8,597 bases of DNA from Fen-999 sp964530115 (GTDB taxonomy: Bacteria > Pseudomonadota > Gammaproteobacteria > Burkholderiales > Rhodocyclaceae), in NCBI GenBank assembly GCA_964530115.1, contig CAZGYD010000046.1, forward strand, positions 1-8,597. Direction: 5' to 3'. Position numbers and translations under genes: made by a program. A model generated the notes under the pieces. That model did not search any database and was not told the origin of the DNA. It was given only the letters and a program-made list of their open reading frames with translations. Numbering within the stretch: position 1 is the stretch's first letter; each line of letters opens with the position of its first letter. Shown piece after piece: positions 1-6,360 of this stretch.

Positions 1-686
1 CGCCGTCGGGACATGCGAAAGCGGAGGCGCAACTGGTGGGGCGGCGTGCGTTGGGATGGAACTGCACCATAGTGCCCAGACGGCGGTTGACGTGCTCGGA
101 GCGCGGGTAGCCGTAGGCGTACGCGCCGCTGCCCTTAAGCGCGGCAGTCTTGATGCAGGCCACTTCGCCCTCGGACTCTTCGAGCACCCCGACGCCGAAG
201 CCCTTGCGCTCGCAGTAGCGCAGGTACATGCGCATTAGCATTGCCGCCCAGTCCTGCGCCTCGGTGCCGCCGGCGCCGGCCTGGATGTCGATGAAGCAGT
301 TGTTCGGGTCCGCCGGGTTGGAGAACATGCGCCGGAACTCGAGTTCGCCGATGCGCCTCTCGATGCCGGAAAGATCGCTCTCGACCGAGACGAGGGTGTC
401 GTCGTCCTCCTCGCCCTTCGCCAGCTCGAAGAGCTCGCGGGTGTCGGCGAGTTCCTGGGCGATGTCGCGCAGGCTGACGACGACGGCTTCGAGGGATTTC
501 TTCTCTCGGCCCAGTTCCTGGGCGCGTTCGGCGTCGTTCCAGACGGCCGGGTCTTCGAGCGCGCGGTTGACTTCTTCGAGCTTCAACGCCTTGGCGTCGA
601 AGTCAAAGATACCTCCGCAGTTCGGCCTCGCGGCGGGCGAGATCGGCGAGGCGGTTGGCGATGCTGTTGAGGCGTTCGGCTTCCAT
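1..686 (-). CDS. prfB: Peptide chain release factor 2 (RF2), 3' part cut off by the window start
   Basis: RF2 is the class-I release factor that reads UGA and UAA in the ribosomal A site and triggers peptide release. Translation starts at ATG 686-684, preceded by CAGGAAA. It runs 27 codons to an in-frame TGA at 605-603 and continues in the +1 frame from GAC at 604. After the shift it shows the RF2 N-terminal and core landmarks: KLEEVNRALEDPAVWND, LEFRRMFSNPAD, then IDIQAGAGGTEAQDWAAMLM and CERKGFGVGVLEESEGEV. About 228 codons are visible, so the GGQ catalytic motif lies outside the window. From about position 120 down to 1 the frame stays open, but residues depart strongly from the family: the usual TETGVHRL reads SEHVNRRL and the SPF tripeptide position reads VQF (67-59). 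It follows recJ by 26 bp, as in many proteobacteria where lysS comes next. Identity is certain; the quality or functionality of the last ~110 bases is not. Confidence 0.93.
602..616 (-). promoter_or_regulatory. RF2 programmed +1 frameshift site
   Basis: Read on the minus strand, the segment is GGAGG-TAT-CTT-TGA-C. The Shine-Dalgarno-like GGAGG (616-612) sits three bases before the slippery CTT (608-606). The in-frame TGA (605-603) is followed by C (602). This is the arrangement known from Escherichia coli prfB. When RF2 is scarce, ribosomes pause at UGA, slip by +1 from CUU and continue at GAC, so RF2 controls its own synthesis. The protein after the shift is clearly RF2, so the stop is not a disabling mutation. 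Confidence 0.95.
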
Positions 687-712
687 GGCGTTTCCTGTGC
701 AGAATCGGCGAA

Positions 713-2404
713 TTATACCGCCGCGCGCATGTCCTCGATGGTCAGCTGGACGCCCTGCAGGCCGTTCCATTCGTTGATCTCGAGCCGGTAGGCCGCCTCG
801 ATGCGCGAGGCCGCCGGCTCTGCGCAGTGGAAGCGCATGGCCTCGAAGCGGGCGCCGCCCTGGCGCAGCGCCAGTTTCAGGTGCTTGTCCTTGATGAGCC
901 GCTGGCTCTCGACTTCGAAGACGTCGGCGAAGAGCGGCGCGGGAAAGGCCTGGCCCCAGACCGCGTCCTGCAGGAGCTTCGCGGTCTCGAGGCCGCGGAA
1001 GGCGGCTTCGAGCGGGCCGTCGGTGACCAGCGTGCGGGTCAGGGCCTCGGCCGGCATCAGCGTCCGGGCGACGGCCTCGAATTCGGCCTCGAATTCGCCG
1101 AGGTCGCGCCCGGCGAGCGTCAGTCCCGCGGCGGCGGCGTGGCCGCCGAAACGTCTGAGCAGGCCGGGGCGGCGCTTGGCGACGAGATCGAGCGCGTCGC
1201 GCAGATGCAGACCGGGGATCGAGCGGCCCGAGCCCTTGATCTCGCCGCCCTCGCCGCGCGCGAAGGCGAAGGTCGGCCGGTGCAGCTTCTCCTTGATGCG
1301 GCCGGCGAGGATGCCGATCACGCCCTGGTGCCAGCCGGGATCGAAGAGCACGAGGCTGGCGCGGCGTTCGGCATCGAGGTCGTCGAGGAGAAGGTCGGCG
1401 GTTTCGCGCATGTCGGCTTCGATGGCGCGGCGCTCGCGGTTGATGGCATCGAGCTCTTGGGCGATGTTGAGCGCCCGCGCCGGATCGTCGGTGACCAGCG
1501 CCTCGATGCCCAGCGACATGTCGGCGAGCCGCCCGGCGGCGTTGATGCGCGGGCCGACGGTGAAGCCCAGATCGAAAGTGCCGGCGCGCGCCGGATCGCG
1601 GCCGGCGACGGCGAACAGCGCCCTGAGGCCCGGCTGCATGCGCCCGGCGCGGATGCGCGCAAGCCCCTGGGCGACGAGGATGCGGTTGTTGCGGTCGAGC
1701 GGCACGACGTCGGCGACGGTGCCCAGCGCGACGAGATCGAGCAGCTCGGCGAGATTCGGCTCGGGCGCGACGGCGAAGGCCCCGCGGCGGCGCAGCTCGG
1801 CCCTGAGCGCGAGCATGACGTAGAACATCACGCCGACGCCGGCCATCGCCTTGCTCGGAAAATCGCAGCCCGGCAGGTTGGGGTTCACGATGACCTCGGC
1901 GGCCGGCAGTTCCGCGCCTGGCAGGTGGTGGTCGGTGACGAGCGTAGCGATGCCGAGCCGCTTCGCCTCGGCGACGCCCTCGACGCTGGCGATGCCGTTG
2001 TCGACGGTGACGATGAGGTGGGGTTTCCTCTCGGCGGCGAGCCTGACGACCTCGGGCGAGAGGCCGTAGCCGTTCTCGAAGCGGTTGGGCACGAGGAAAT
2101 CGACCTCGGCGCCGAGGGCGCGCAAGGCCCGCAGGCCGACGGCACAGGCCGTGGCGCCGTCGCAGTCGTAGTCGGCGACGATGAGGATGCGCCGGCGCGC
2201 GGCGATCGTGTCGGCGAGCAGTGTTGCCGCTTCGCGCGTGCCGTCGAGCCGATCGGGCGGCAGGAGCGCCTGAAAGCCGGTGTCGAGCTCCTCGGCGGTG
2301 CGCACGCCGCGCGCGGCATAGAGCCGTGCGAGCAGCGGATGGACGCCGGCCTGTTCGAGCATGGCCGCCGCGCGCACGGGCACCGGACGGGCGACGAGCT
2401 TCAT
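713..2404 (-). CDS. recJ: Single-stranded-DNA-specific 5'-3' exonuclease RecJ
   Basis: RecJ degrades single-stranded DNA 5' to 3' in RecF-pathway recombination, mismatch repair and base-excision repair. The 563-aa product has the DHH-phosphoesterase motifs in order: VADYDCDGAT (about 76-85), IVTVDNGI (131-138), TDHH (157-160) and GTVADVVPL (228-236). These are followed by the DHHA1 region with KGSGRS (390-395) and RFGGHAAAAG (418-427), and a C-terminal OB-like domain. Length and motif order are normal for RecJ. The start chosen is ATG 2404-2402, which overlaps the TGA of the rpfE-like gene as ATGA, suggesting translational coupling. The frame stays open upstream to 2563, but that part lies inside rpfE in another frame and has no RecJ-like content. 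prfB follows 26 bp downstream. Confidence 0.96.
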   Translation of the reverse strand: MKLVARPVPVRAAAMLEQAGVHPLLARLYAARGVRTAEELDTGFQALLPPDRLDGTREAATLLADTIAARRRILIVADYDCDGATACAVGLRALRALGAEVDFLVPNRFENGYGLSPEVVRLAAERKPHLIVTVDNGIASVEGVAEAKRLGIATLVTDHHLPGAELPAAEVIVNPNLPGCDFPSKAMAGVGVMFYVMLALRAELRRRGAFAVAPEPNLAELLDLVALGTVADVVPLDRNNRILVAQGLARIRAGRMQPGLRALFAVAGRDPARAGTFDLGFTVGPRINAAGRLADMSLGIEALVTDDPARALNIAQELDAINRERRAIEADMRETADLLLDDLDAERRASLVLFDPGWHQGVIGILAGRIKEKLHRPTFAFARGEGGEIKGSGRSIPGLHLRDALDLVAKRRPGLLRRFGGHAAAAGLTLAGRDLGEFEAEFEAVARTLMPAEALTRTLVTDGPLEAAFRGLETAKLLQDAVWGQAFPAPLFADVFEVESQRLIKDKHLKLALRQGGARFEAMRFHCAEPAASRIEAAYRLEINEWNGLQGVQLTIEDMRAAV

Positions 2405-3399
2405 GGTGCCGGCAGGTCCGCGAGCGGCAGCGGCCGCCGCCAGAGGCGCCAGAGGTCGGCCCGGCCGAGATCGACGCGCAGCGAAGGTTCGCGCGCGCCG
2501 GCGACGAAACTCAGCCGTCGTAACACGCCGCGGCGCATCGCCGTGAGCGCCGGCGCGAGCCATTGGGCCTCGAGCCGCGCGAGGCCCTCGCGCCAGGCCG
2601 TGGCGTCGAAGGAGAAACGCGCCGCGGCTAGCCCGTCGAAGTGCGCCAGCAGGTGCCCGGAAGCGGGCGCGAAGCCCTCCGGCATCGGCGCGGCCGCGAT
2701 GTCCGCGAGCGAGGCGTAGCCTTTCAACACCGGATCGTTGCTCCAGACCGTGGTCACGGCCGTGGCGACGGTTTGCGGCCGTCGGCCGCCGCCCCAGGGC
2801 CAGAGCGCGTTGACCGTCGGCCGGCCCGCTTCGGCGCGGCGCCGGTTGACCGGATGGTCATGCAAGACCGGCTGGATCTCGGCGAGCCGCCGCCGCCACG
2901 CGGCACCCTCCGGCCCCGCTGGCAGGGAAGGATCGGCCGGCAGCCCGATCCCGTGGGGCAGGTCCGCCGTGTCGATGGCCGCCGGCCCCGCGAGCCGCAG
3001 GTGCCAGTGCCCGGGCGCGCGGGCGACGATTTCCGAGAGCGGCGCGGCGAGCGGCGCGACCGCCTCGCGCAGGGCCTCGTCCTCCTCGGCCGTGAGCTCG
3101 AGCCTCGCTGGGTCGTCGAGGACGATCGCGCGCTCCTCGATGCGCAGATGCACGGGATCGAGGCAGAGCCAGTCGTGATCGCCCGGCTCGCCGCCCTCGC
3201 CGATGAGCCGCAGCGGCGCCGCGGGCAGCGGCGCCGCCGTGCCGAAGCCCGCGCCGGCCCAGGCGGTGCCTGCGGCGAGCGCTGCGTGGCGCCCCCGGCC
3301 GAAGAGCAGCGCCAGCGCCGGATGGGGCAGGTCGAAGGTCGTGTCGCGGAGGATCTCGCGCGGCCAGAAGAGGCCGGGCACGAGCAGGGTGAGGTGCAT
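2401..3399 (-). CDS. rpfE: RpfE-family protein (COG4255), phosphoglycerate-mutase-like, function unproven
   Basis: This 332-aa protein resembles the RpfE/COG4255 family, named after the gene beside recJ in the Xanthomonas rpf cluster. No biochemical role is established for it, and similarity to cofactor-independent phosphoglycerate mutases has been suggested. Visible landmarks are the opening MHLTLLVPGLFWP, CLDPVHLR (79-86), the dense motif LHDHPVNRRRAEAGRPTVNA followed by LWPWGGG (about 179-205), WSNDPVLKGYASLADI (219-234) and the terminal DLWRLWRRPLPLADL (315-329). No signal peptide or membrane segment is seen. The start at 3399 lies 2 bp after the toxin stop and gives the family-like N terminus. 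The frame is open further upstream to 4122, but that stretch is the shadow of the toxin and antitoxin. Its stop overlaps the recJ start. Codons 292-298 overlap a short repeat found twice more in the window. Family assignment is from memory of motifs and context. Confidence 0.82.
   Translation of the reverse strand: MHLTLLVPGLFWPREILRDTTFDLPHPALALLFGRGRHAALAAGTAWAGAGFGTAAPLPAAPLRLIGEGGEPGDHDWLCLDPVHLRIEERAIVLDDPARLELTAEEDEALREAVAPLAAPLSEIVARAPGHWHLRLAGPAAIDTADLPHGIGLPADPSLPAGPEGAAWRRRLAEIQPVLHDHPVNRRRAEAGRPTVNALWPWGGGRRPQTVATAVTTVWSNDPVLKGYASLADIAAAPMPEGFAPASGHLLAHFDGLAAARFSFDATAWREGLARLEAQWLAPALTAMRRGVLRRLSFVAGAREPSLRVDLGRADLWRLWRRPLPLADLPAP
2506..2529 (+). repeat. Short dispersed repeat, copy A (inside rpfE)
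   Basis: On the plus strand this reads GAAACTCAGCCGT then CGTAACACGCC. It matches copy C (7968-7991) at 23 of 24 positions and copy B (6022-6045) at 22 of 24. Here it is antisense to rpfE, where the complementary strand encodes GVLRRLSF. The two differences from copy B are synonymous in that frame. Confidence 0.6.
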
Positions 3400-3401
3400 G
3401 G

Positions 3402-3788
3402 TCAGACCGGCAGGACCATGGCGCCGTAGCGCGCGATCGCGGCGTCGCGCGACAACAGGCGCATCGGCTCGGTGAGCGCCTGGGCGATGAGGATCCGGTC
3501 GAAGGGATCGGCATGCAGCGGCGGCAGGTTTTCGAGCTGGGCCGCGTGGCGCCAGCCCACCGGCAGTTCGCGGTAGCCGGCCAGTGCGCACAGCTCGGCC
3601 GCACGGGCGCCGCTCACCGGCATGTCGCCGCGCCCGAGCGCGTGCTTGATGGCGATCTCCCAGATCGATGCGGTACTGACGTAGATCTCGTTGCCGGCAT
3701 CGGCGATCAGTTCGGCGGCCGTGCTCCCCAGCCGCTCCGAGCCCGTGAGCGCCCAGAGGACGATCTGGGTGTCGAGCAACAGGCGCAT
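3402..3788 (-). CDS. VapC-type PIN-domain toxin ribonuclease
   Basis: This 128-aa protein has the layout of a PIN-domain toxin of the Phd/YefM-partnered VapC group, which cleaves RNA and is held inactive by its antitoxin. The acidic residues expected in the PIN active site are visible: D6 in LLLDTQIVLWAL, E44 in STASIWEIAIKHALGRG, D94 and D97 in HADPFDRILIAQA, and D115 in LLSRDAAIARYG. The set is complete, so the nuclease is probably active when free. ATG 3788-3786 gives the canonical MRLLLDTQ start. It lies 3 bp behind the antitoxin and 2 bp before rpfE. Such cassettes move horizontally, and its position at the head of a conserved housekeeping row is consistent with insertion. The RNA target cannot be read from the sequence. 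Confidence 0.9.
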   Translation of the reverse strand: MRLLLDTQIVLWALTGSERLGSTAAELIADAGNEIYVSTASIWEIAIKHALGRGDMPVSGARAAELCALAGYRELPVGWRHAAQLENLPPLHADPFDRILIAQALTEPMRLLSRDAAIARYGAMVLPV

Positions 3789-3791
3789 CGC

Positions 3792-4031
3792 TCAGCGGCC
3801 TTCGAGGAACAGGCGCGCCACTTCGGCGTTGTGGGCGTCGATGTCGTCGGGGACGACGAATTCGCCGCGGGCCACGCCGATGCGGCGGGAGGCGTCCTCC
3901 TGGATCGGCACGAGCCGCGCGACCGGCTTGCCGTTGCGGGAGATCATGATCTCCGTCTCGGCGCCCGAGGCGATCTGATCGATCAGGCGCGAGAGGTGGG
4001 TCTTGGCGTCGAAGAGGCTGACGGTCTGCAT
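3792..4031 (-). CDS. Phd/YefM-family antitoxin
   Basis: This 79-aa protein matches the Phd/YefM pattern. An N-terminal DNA-binding fold opens with MQTVSLFDAKTHLSRLIDQI and contains the strand-turn SRNGKPVARLVP (31-42). The C-terminal tail FVVPDDIDAHNAEVARLFL (58-76) is of the kind that wraps the toxin. In such modules the antitoxin neutralises the PIN nuclease, and the complex represses its own promoter. The gene is first in the minus-strand row, directly behind the divergent promoter region, with the toxin 3 bp downstream. The start at 4031 gives the family-typical N terminus, although the Shine-Dalgarno sequence before it is weak. Confidence 0.9.
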   Translation of the reverse strand: MQTVSLFDAKTHLSRLIDQIASGAETEIMISRNGKPVARLVPIQEDASRRIGVARGEFVVPDDIDAHNAEVARLFLEGR

Positions 4032-4120
4032 GGTCTTGTTGGCAAAAATCTGGTCTAGCCAGTCTAGTCAAACTCCTTCCGGCGGGCAAGCGCAACGGGC
4101 TGGCGGTAACATGCGCGCCC
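4032..4120. promoter_or_regulatory. Divergent intergenic region between antitoxin and lolC
   Basis: These 89 bp separate the minus-strand toxin-antitoxin/rpfE/recJ/prfB row from the plus-strand lolCD pair, so they should hold start signals for both. The half next to the antitoxin is A/T-richer than its surroundings and holds the repeated GTCTAG motif. The half next to lolC is GC-rich and has only a weak ribosome-binding sequence (GGCGG) before ATG 4121. No clear sigma-70 promoter toward lolC is visible. Confidence 0.55.
4043..4071 (-). promoter_or_regulatory. Candidate promoter and operator of the toxin-antitoxin operon
   Basis: On the minus strand TTGACT (4071-4066) is a good -35 candidate. 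Seventeen bases later TTTTTG (4048-4043) is only a poor -10. Overlapping this stretch, GTCTAG occurs twice on the plus strand (4053-4058 and 4062-4067) with a 9-bp period, and CTGG/CCAG arms flank the first copy. Repeated motifs overlapping the promoter are what an autorepressing Phd-type antitoxin would bind. This assignment is inferred. Confidence 0.4.
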
Positions 4121-5362
4121 ATGCGGTACGAACACTGGATCGGCTTGCGCTACACACGGGCGAAGCGGCGCAATCATTTCATCTCCTTCATCTCCCTGAT
4201 CTCGATGGCGGGCGTCGGCCTCGGCGTCGCGGCGCTGATCGTCGTGCTCTCGGTGATGAACGGCTTCCAGAAGGAGCTGCGCACGCGCATCCTCGGCGTC
4301 GCCTCGCACGTGCAGGTCTCGGGCATCGGCGGCGAACTGGAGGACTGGCCGCGCACGGTGCAGGCGGCGGCGCAACATCCGCGCGTAATCGCGGCCGCGC
4401 CCTACGTGCAGGGGCAGGCGATGCTCTCCTTCGAGCAGCAGGTGCGTGGCACGGTGGTGCGCGGCATCCTGCCGGAGGCCGAGGAGAAGACCGCCGACTT
4501 CGCGCGGCACATGAAGATCGGCCGGCTCGACGATCTCGCCCCCGGCGAATTCCGCATCATCCTCGGCGCCGAACTGGCCCACGCGCTGGGCGTCGGCTAC
4601 GGCGACAAGGTGACGCTGATCGCGCCCCAAGGCCTGGTCACCCCGGCCGCGGTGCTGCCGCGTCTCAAGCAGTTCACGGTCGCCGGCCTCTTCGAGGTGG
4701 GCATGTTCGAGTTCGATTCCGGCCTGGCGCTGATCCACCTCGAGGACGCGCAGAAGCTCTACCGCATGGAGGGCCGCGTGACCGGCGTGCGCCTCAAGGT
4801 CGACGATCTCTTCGCCGCGCCGCGCATCGGCCGCGAACTGTTCCGCTTTCTCGACCCGGACGCCACGGTCAGCGACTGGACGAGGAGCCACGCCAACTTC
4901 TTCCGCGCCGTGCAGATCGAAAAGAACATGATGTTCCTGATCCTGCTATTGATCGTCGCGGTGGCCGCCTTCAACATCGTCTCGACGCTGGTCATGGCCG
5001 TCACCGACAAGCAGGCCGACATCGCCATCCTGCGCACGCTGGGTGCGAGCCCCGGCAGCATCATGCAGATCTTCATCGTCCAGGGCGCGCTCATCGGCCT
5101 GATCGGGCTCGCGGCCGGCGTCGCCGGCGGCGTGGCGCTCGCGCTCAACATCGAGACGGTGGTGCCGGCGATCGAGCGCGCCTTCGGCATCCAGTTCCTG
5201 GCCAAGGACGTCTATTACATCTCGGACCTGCCCTCCGACCTGCAATGGCGCGACGTCGCCGTGGTCACCGGCGTCTCCTTCCTGCTCACGCTCCTGGCGA
5301 CGCTCTATCCGAGCTGGCGCGCCTCGCGCGTCAATCCCGCGGAGGCGCTGAGGTATGAGTGA
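4121..5362 (+). CDS. lolC: Lipoprotein-releasing ABC transporter membrane subunit LolC/LolE
   Basis: This 413-aa permease works with the LolD ATPase to extract outer-membrane-destined lipoproteins from the inner membrane and pass them to periplasmic LolA. The family signature is clear: cytoplasmic start MRYEHWIGLRYTRAKRRNHF, first membrane helix about 22-46 ending in LSVMNGFQKELRTRIL, a large periplasmic domain (about 50-265), then three helices at about 271-295, 316-342 and 378-396. The sequence between helices 2 and 3, DKQADIAILRTLGASPGSI (297-314), is the coupling helix that contacts the ATPase. It ends in the typical SRVNPAEALRYE. Only one permease gene is present, so it either acts as a homodimer or pairs with a LolE encoded elsewhere. 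Its TGA overlaps the lolD start by 8 bp. The ribosome-binding site is weak. Confidence 0.94.
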   Translation: MRYEHWIGLRYTRAKRRNHFISFISLISMAGVGLGVAALIVVLSVMNGFQKELRTRILGVASHVQVSGIGGELEDWPRTVQAAAQHPRVIAAAPYVQGQAMLSFEQQVRGTVVRGILPEAEEKTADFARHMKIGRLDDLAPGEFRIILGAELAHALGVGYGDKVTLIAPQGLVTPAAVLPRLKQFTVAGLFEVGMFEFDSGLALIHLEDAQKLYRMEGRVTGVRLKVDDLFAAPRIGRELFRFLDPDATVSDWTRSHANFFRAVQIEKNMMFLILLLIVAVAAFNIVSTLVMAVTDKQADIAILRTLGASPGSIMQIFIVQGALIGLIGLAAGVAGGVALALNIETVVPAIERAFGIQFLAKDVYYISDLPSDLQWRDVAVVTGVSFLLTLLATLYPSWRASRVNPAEALRYE

Positions 5363-6023
5363 GCCGGTGCTGGCCTGTTCCAGGCTGAAGAAGACCTTTG
5401 TCCAGGGCGACCTCGACGTGCCGGTGCTGCTCGGCATCGATCTCGAAGTCGCCGCCGGCGAGCGCGTCGCCATCGTCGGCGCCAGCGGCTCGGGCAAGAG
5501 CACGCTCCTGCACCTGCTCGGCGGGCTCGACGTGCCGACCGCGGGCAGCGTCTCGCTCCTTGGCCGCGACCTGTTCCGTCTCGCAGATGGCGAGCGCGGC
5601 CGGCTGAGGAACGAGGCCCTGGGCTTCGTCTACCAGTTCCACCACCTGCTGCCGGAATTTTCCGCGGTCGAGAACGTCGCCATGCCCCTGCGCATCCGGC
5701 GAATGCCGCGCGCCGAGGCCGAGGCGCAGGCCGCGGAGATGCTGAAGAAAGTCGGCCTCGGCCACCGGCTGCGCCACCGGCCTGGCGAACTCTCGGGCGG
5801 CGAGCGCCAGCGCACCGCGATCGCCCGCGCGCTGGTGACGCGGCCGGCCTGCATCCTCGCCGACGAGCCGACCGGCAACCTCGACCGGCAGACCGCCGGC
5901 GAGGTCTTCGAGCTGATGATGAACCTGAATTCCGGCGCGGCGCTGGTCATCGTCACCCACGACCCCGAACTCGCCGCGCGCGCCGGCCGCGTGCTCACGC
6001 TGCAGGACGGCGTGCTGGCCTGA
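5355..6023 (+). CDS. lolD: Lipoprotein-releasing ABC transporter ATPase LolD
   Basis: This 222-aa ATPase powers lipoprotein release by the Lol complex. All nucleotide-binding elements are present: Walker A GASGSGKST (42-50), Q-loop Q94 in FVYQFHHLLPEFSAVENV, ABC signature LSGGERQR (146-153), Walker B CILADEPTGNLD (166-177) and the H-loop histidine in VTHD (200-203). LLPEFSAVENVAMPL is typical of the LolD/MacB branch. ATG 5355 lies inside the end of lolC (ATGAGTGA), so the two are translationally coupled. The stop codon is the first part of copy B of the short dispersed repeat. Confidence 0.95.
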   Translation: MSEPVLACSRLKKTFVQGDLDVPVLLGIDLEVAAGERVAIVGASGSGKSTLLHLLGGLDVPTAGSVSLLGRDLFRLADGERGRLRNEALGFVYQFHHLLPEFSAVENVAMPLRIRRMPRAEAEAQAAEMLKKVGLGHRLRHRPGELSGGERQRTAIARALVTRPACILADEPTGNLDRQTAGEVFELMMNLNSGAALVIVTHDPELAARAGRVLTLQDGVLA

Positions 6024-6045
6024 AACTCAGGCGCCGTAACACGCC
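6022..6045 (+). repeat. Short dispersed repeat, copy B (at the lolD stop)
   Basis: It reads GAAACTCAGGCGC then CGTAACACGCC and begins inside the lolD TGA. It differs from copy A (2506-2529) at two positions. Similarity to copy C continues to 6051, with 26 of 30 positions shared. It lies in the 40-bp convergent gap between lolD and the small gene at 6064-6261. Confidence 0.6.
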
Positions 6046-6055
6046 GGCCGGCGCC
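6030..6055. terminator. Palindrome in the convergent gap, possible bidirectional stop
   Basis: GGCGCC occurs at 6030-6035 and 6050-6055, with a further self-complementary GCCGGCCGGC (6044-6053) overlapping the right copy. A GC hairpin can form on either strand between two convergent genes. No T-run follows on either strand, so it is not a textbook intrinsic terminator. Confidence 0.3.
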
Positions 6056-6063
6056 ACCCGCTC

Positions 6064-6261
6064 TCAGTCCTTCGGCTTCCAGTACTCGAGCGGCGTGAGC
6101 ATCTGATCCTCGACGGCCTTCACGCGCTTCCTGTAACTCTCGTACCAGCTGCCCGGCGACGGCGCGCAGTACTGCGCGTAATCGAAGCCGTGTGCCTTCA
6201 CATAGTCCTGGAATTCCCGGTCGAGGGCGAGCTTTTCCTGGATCACTCGATCGTCGGCCAT
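6064..6261 (-). CDS. Small 65-aa protein of unknown function
   Basis: This is a short soluble-looking protein that I do not recognise. It starts MADDRVIQEKLALDREFQDY and ends AVEDQMLTPLEYWKPKD. It is rich in charged and aromatic residues (four Tyr, two Trp and one Phe after residue 25), with one Cys and a central APSPGSWYESYRKR. No signal peptide or membrane helix is seen. A strong AAAGGAG lies 8 bases before ATG 6261-6259, which supports real translation. The first ~25 and the 40-55 region look helical. It sits behind the lipoprotein gene, but a terminator lies between them, so it may have its own promoter or depend on readthrough. It converges with lolD. Confidence 0.72.
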   Translation of the reverse strand: MADDRVIQEKLALDREFQDYVKAHGFDYAQYCAPSPGSWYESYRKRVKAVEDQMLTPLEYWKPKD

Positions 6262-6298
6262 GCTTTGTCTCCTTTCAACGAACGAAGAACGTACATGG

Positions 6299-6342
6299 AA
6301 AAAATAGTGGCCGTGGCGCCGCCCTTCAAGGTCGGCGCCACG
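6299..6342 (-). terminator. Rho-independent terminator behind the lipoprotein gene
   Basis: On the minus strand a perfect 10-bp stem, CGTGGCGCCG with CGGCGCCACG (6342-6333 and 6321-6312), encloses an 11-base loop. It is followed after eight bases by a run of six T (6304-6299). Its position 19 bp behind the stop at 6361 fits termination of the lipoprotein transcript. Confidence 0.75.
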
Positions 6343-6360
6343 CCGGCAAAAGCCCGGCCG

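Noticed and set aside
603..605. In-frame TGA in prfB as evidence for a pseudogene
   Set aside because: It lies in the conserved RF2 frameshift context, so it is regulatory.
2405..2563. N-terminal extension of recJ to 2563
   Set aside because: It lies within the end of rpfE and reads as Arg/Ala-rich filler. ATG 2404 overlaps the rpfE stop and gives a normal RecJ start.
827..2719. Long plus-strand open frame of 630 codons opposite recJ and rpfE
   Set aside because: It is antisense to recJ with its complete DHH motifs. The translation is a low-complexity Gly/Ala/Glu/Arg mix typical of the opposite strand of GC-rich genes.
3400..4122. N-terminal extension of the rpfE frame to 4122
   Set aside because: The extension overlaps the toxin and antitoxin in another frame and is Arg/Pro-rich with no family similarity; the protein from 3399 already has the normal RpfE start.
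4003..5358. 451-codon plus-strand frame overlapping lolC
   Set aside because: It is a shifted frame of lolC with an Arg/Pro/His-rich translation; the lolC frame carries the complete family signature.
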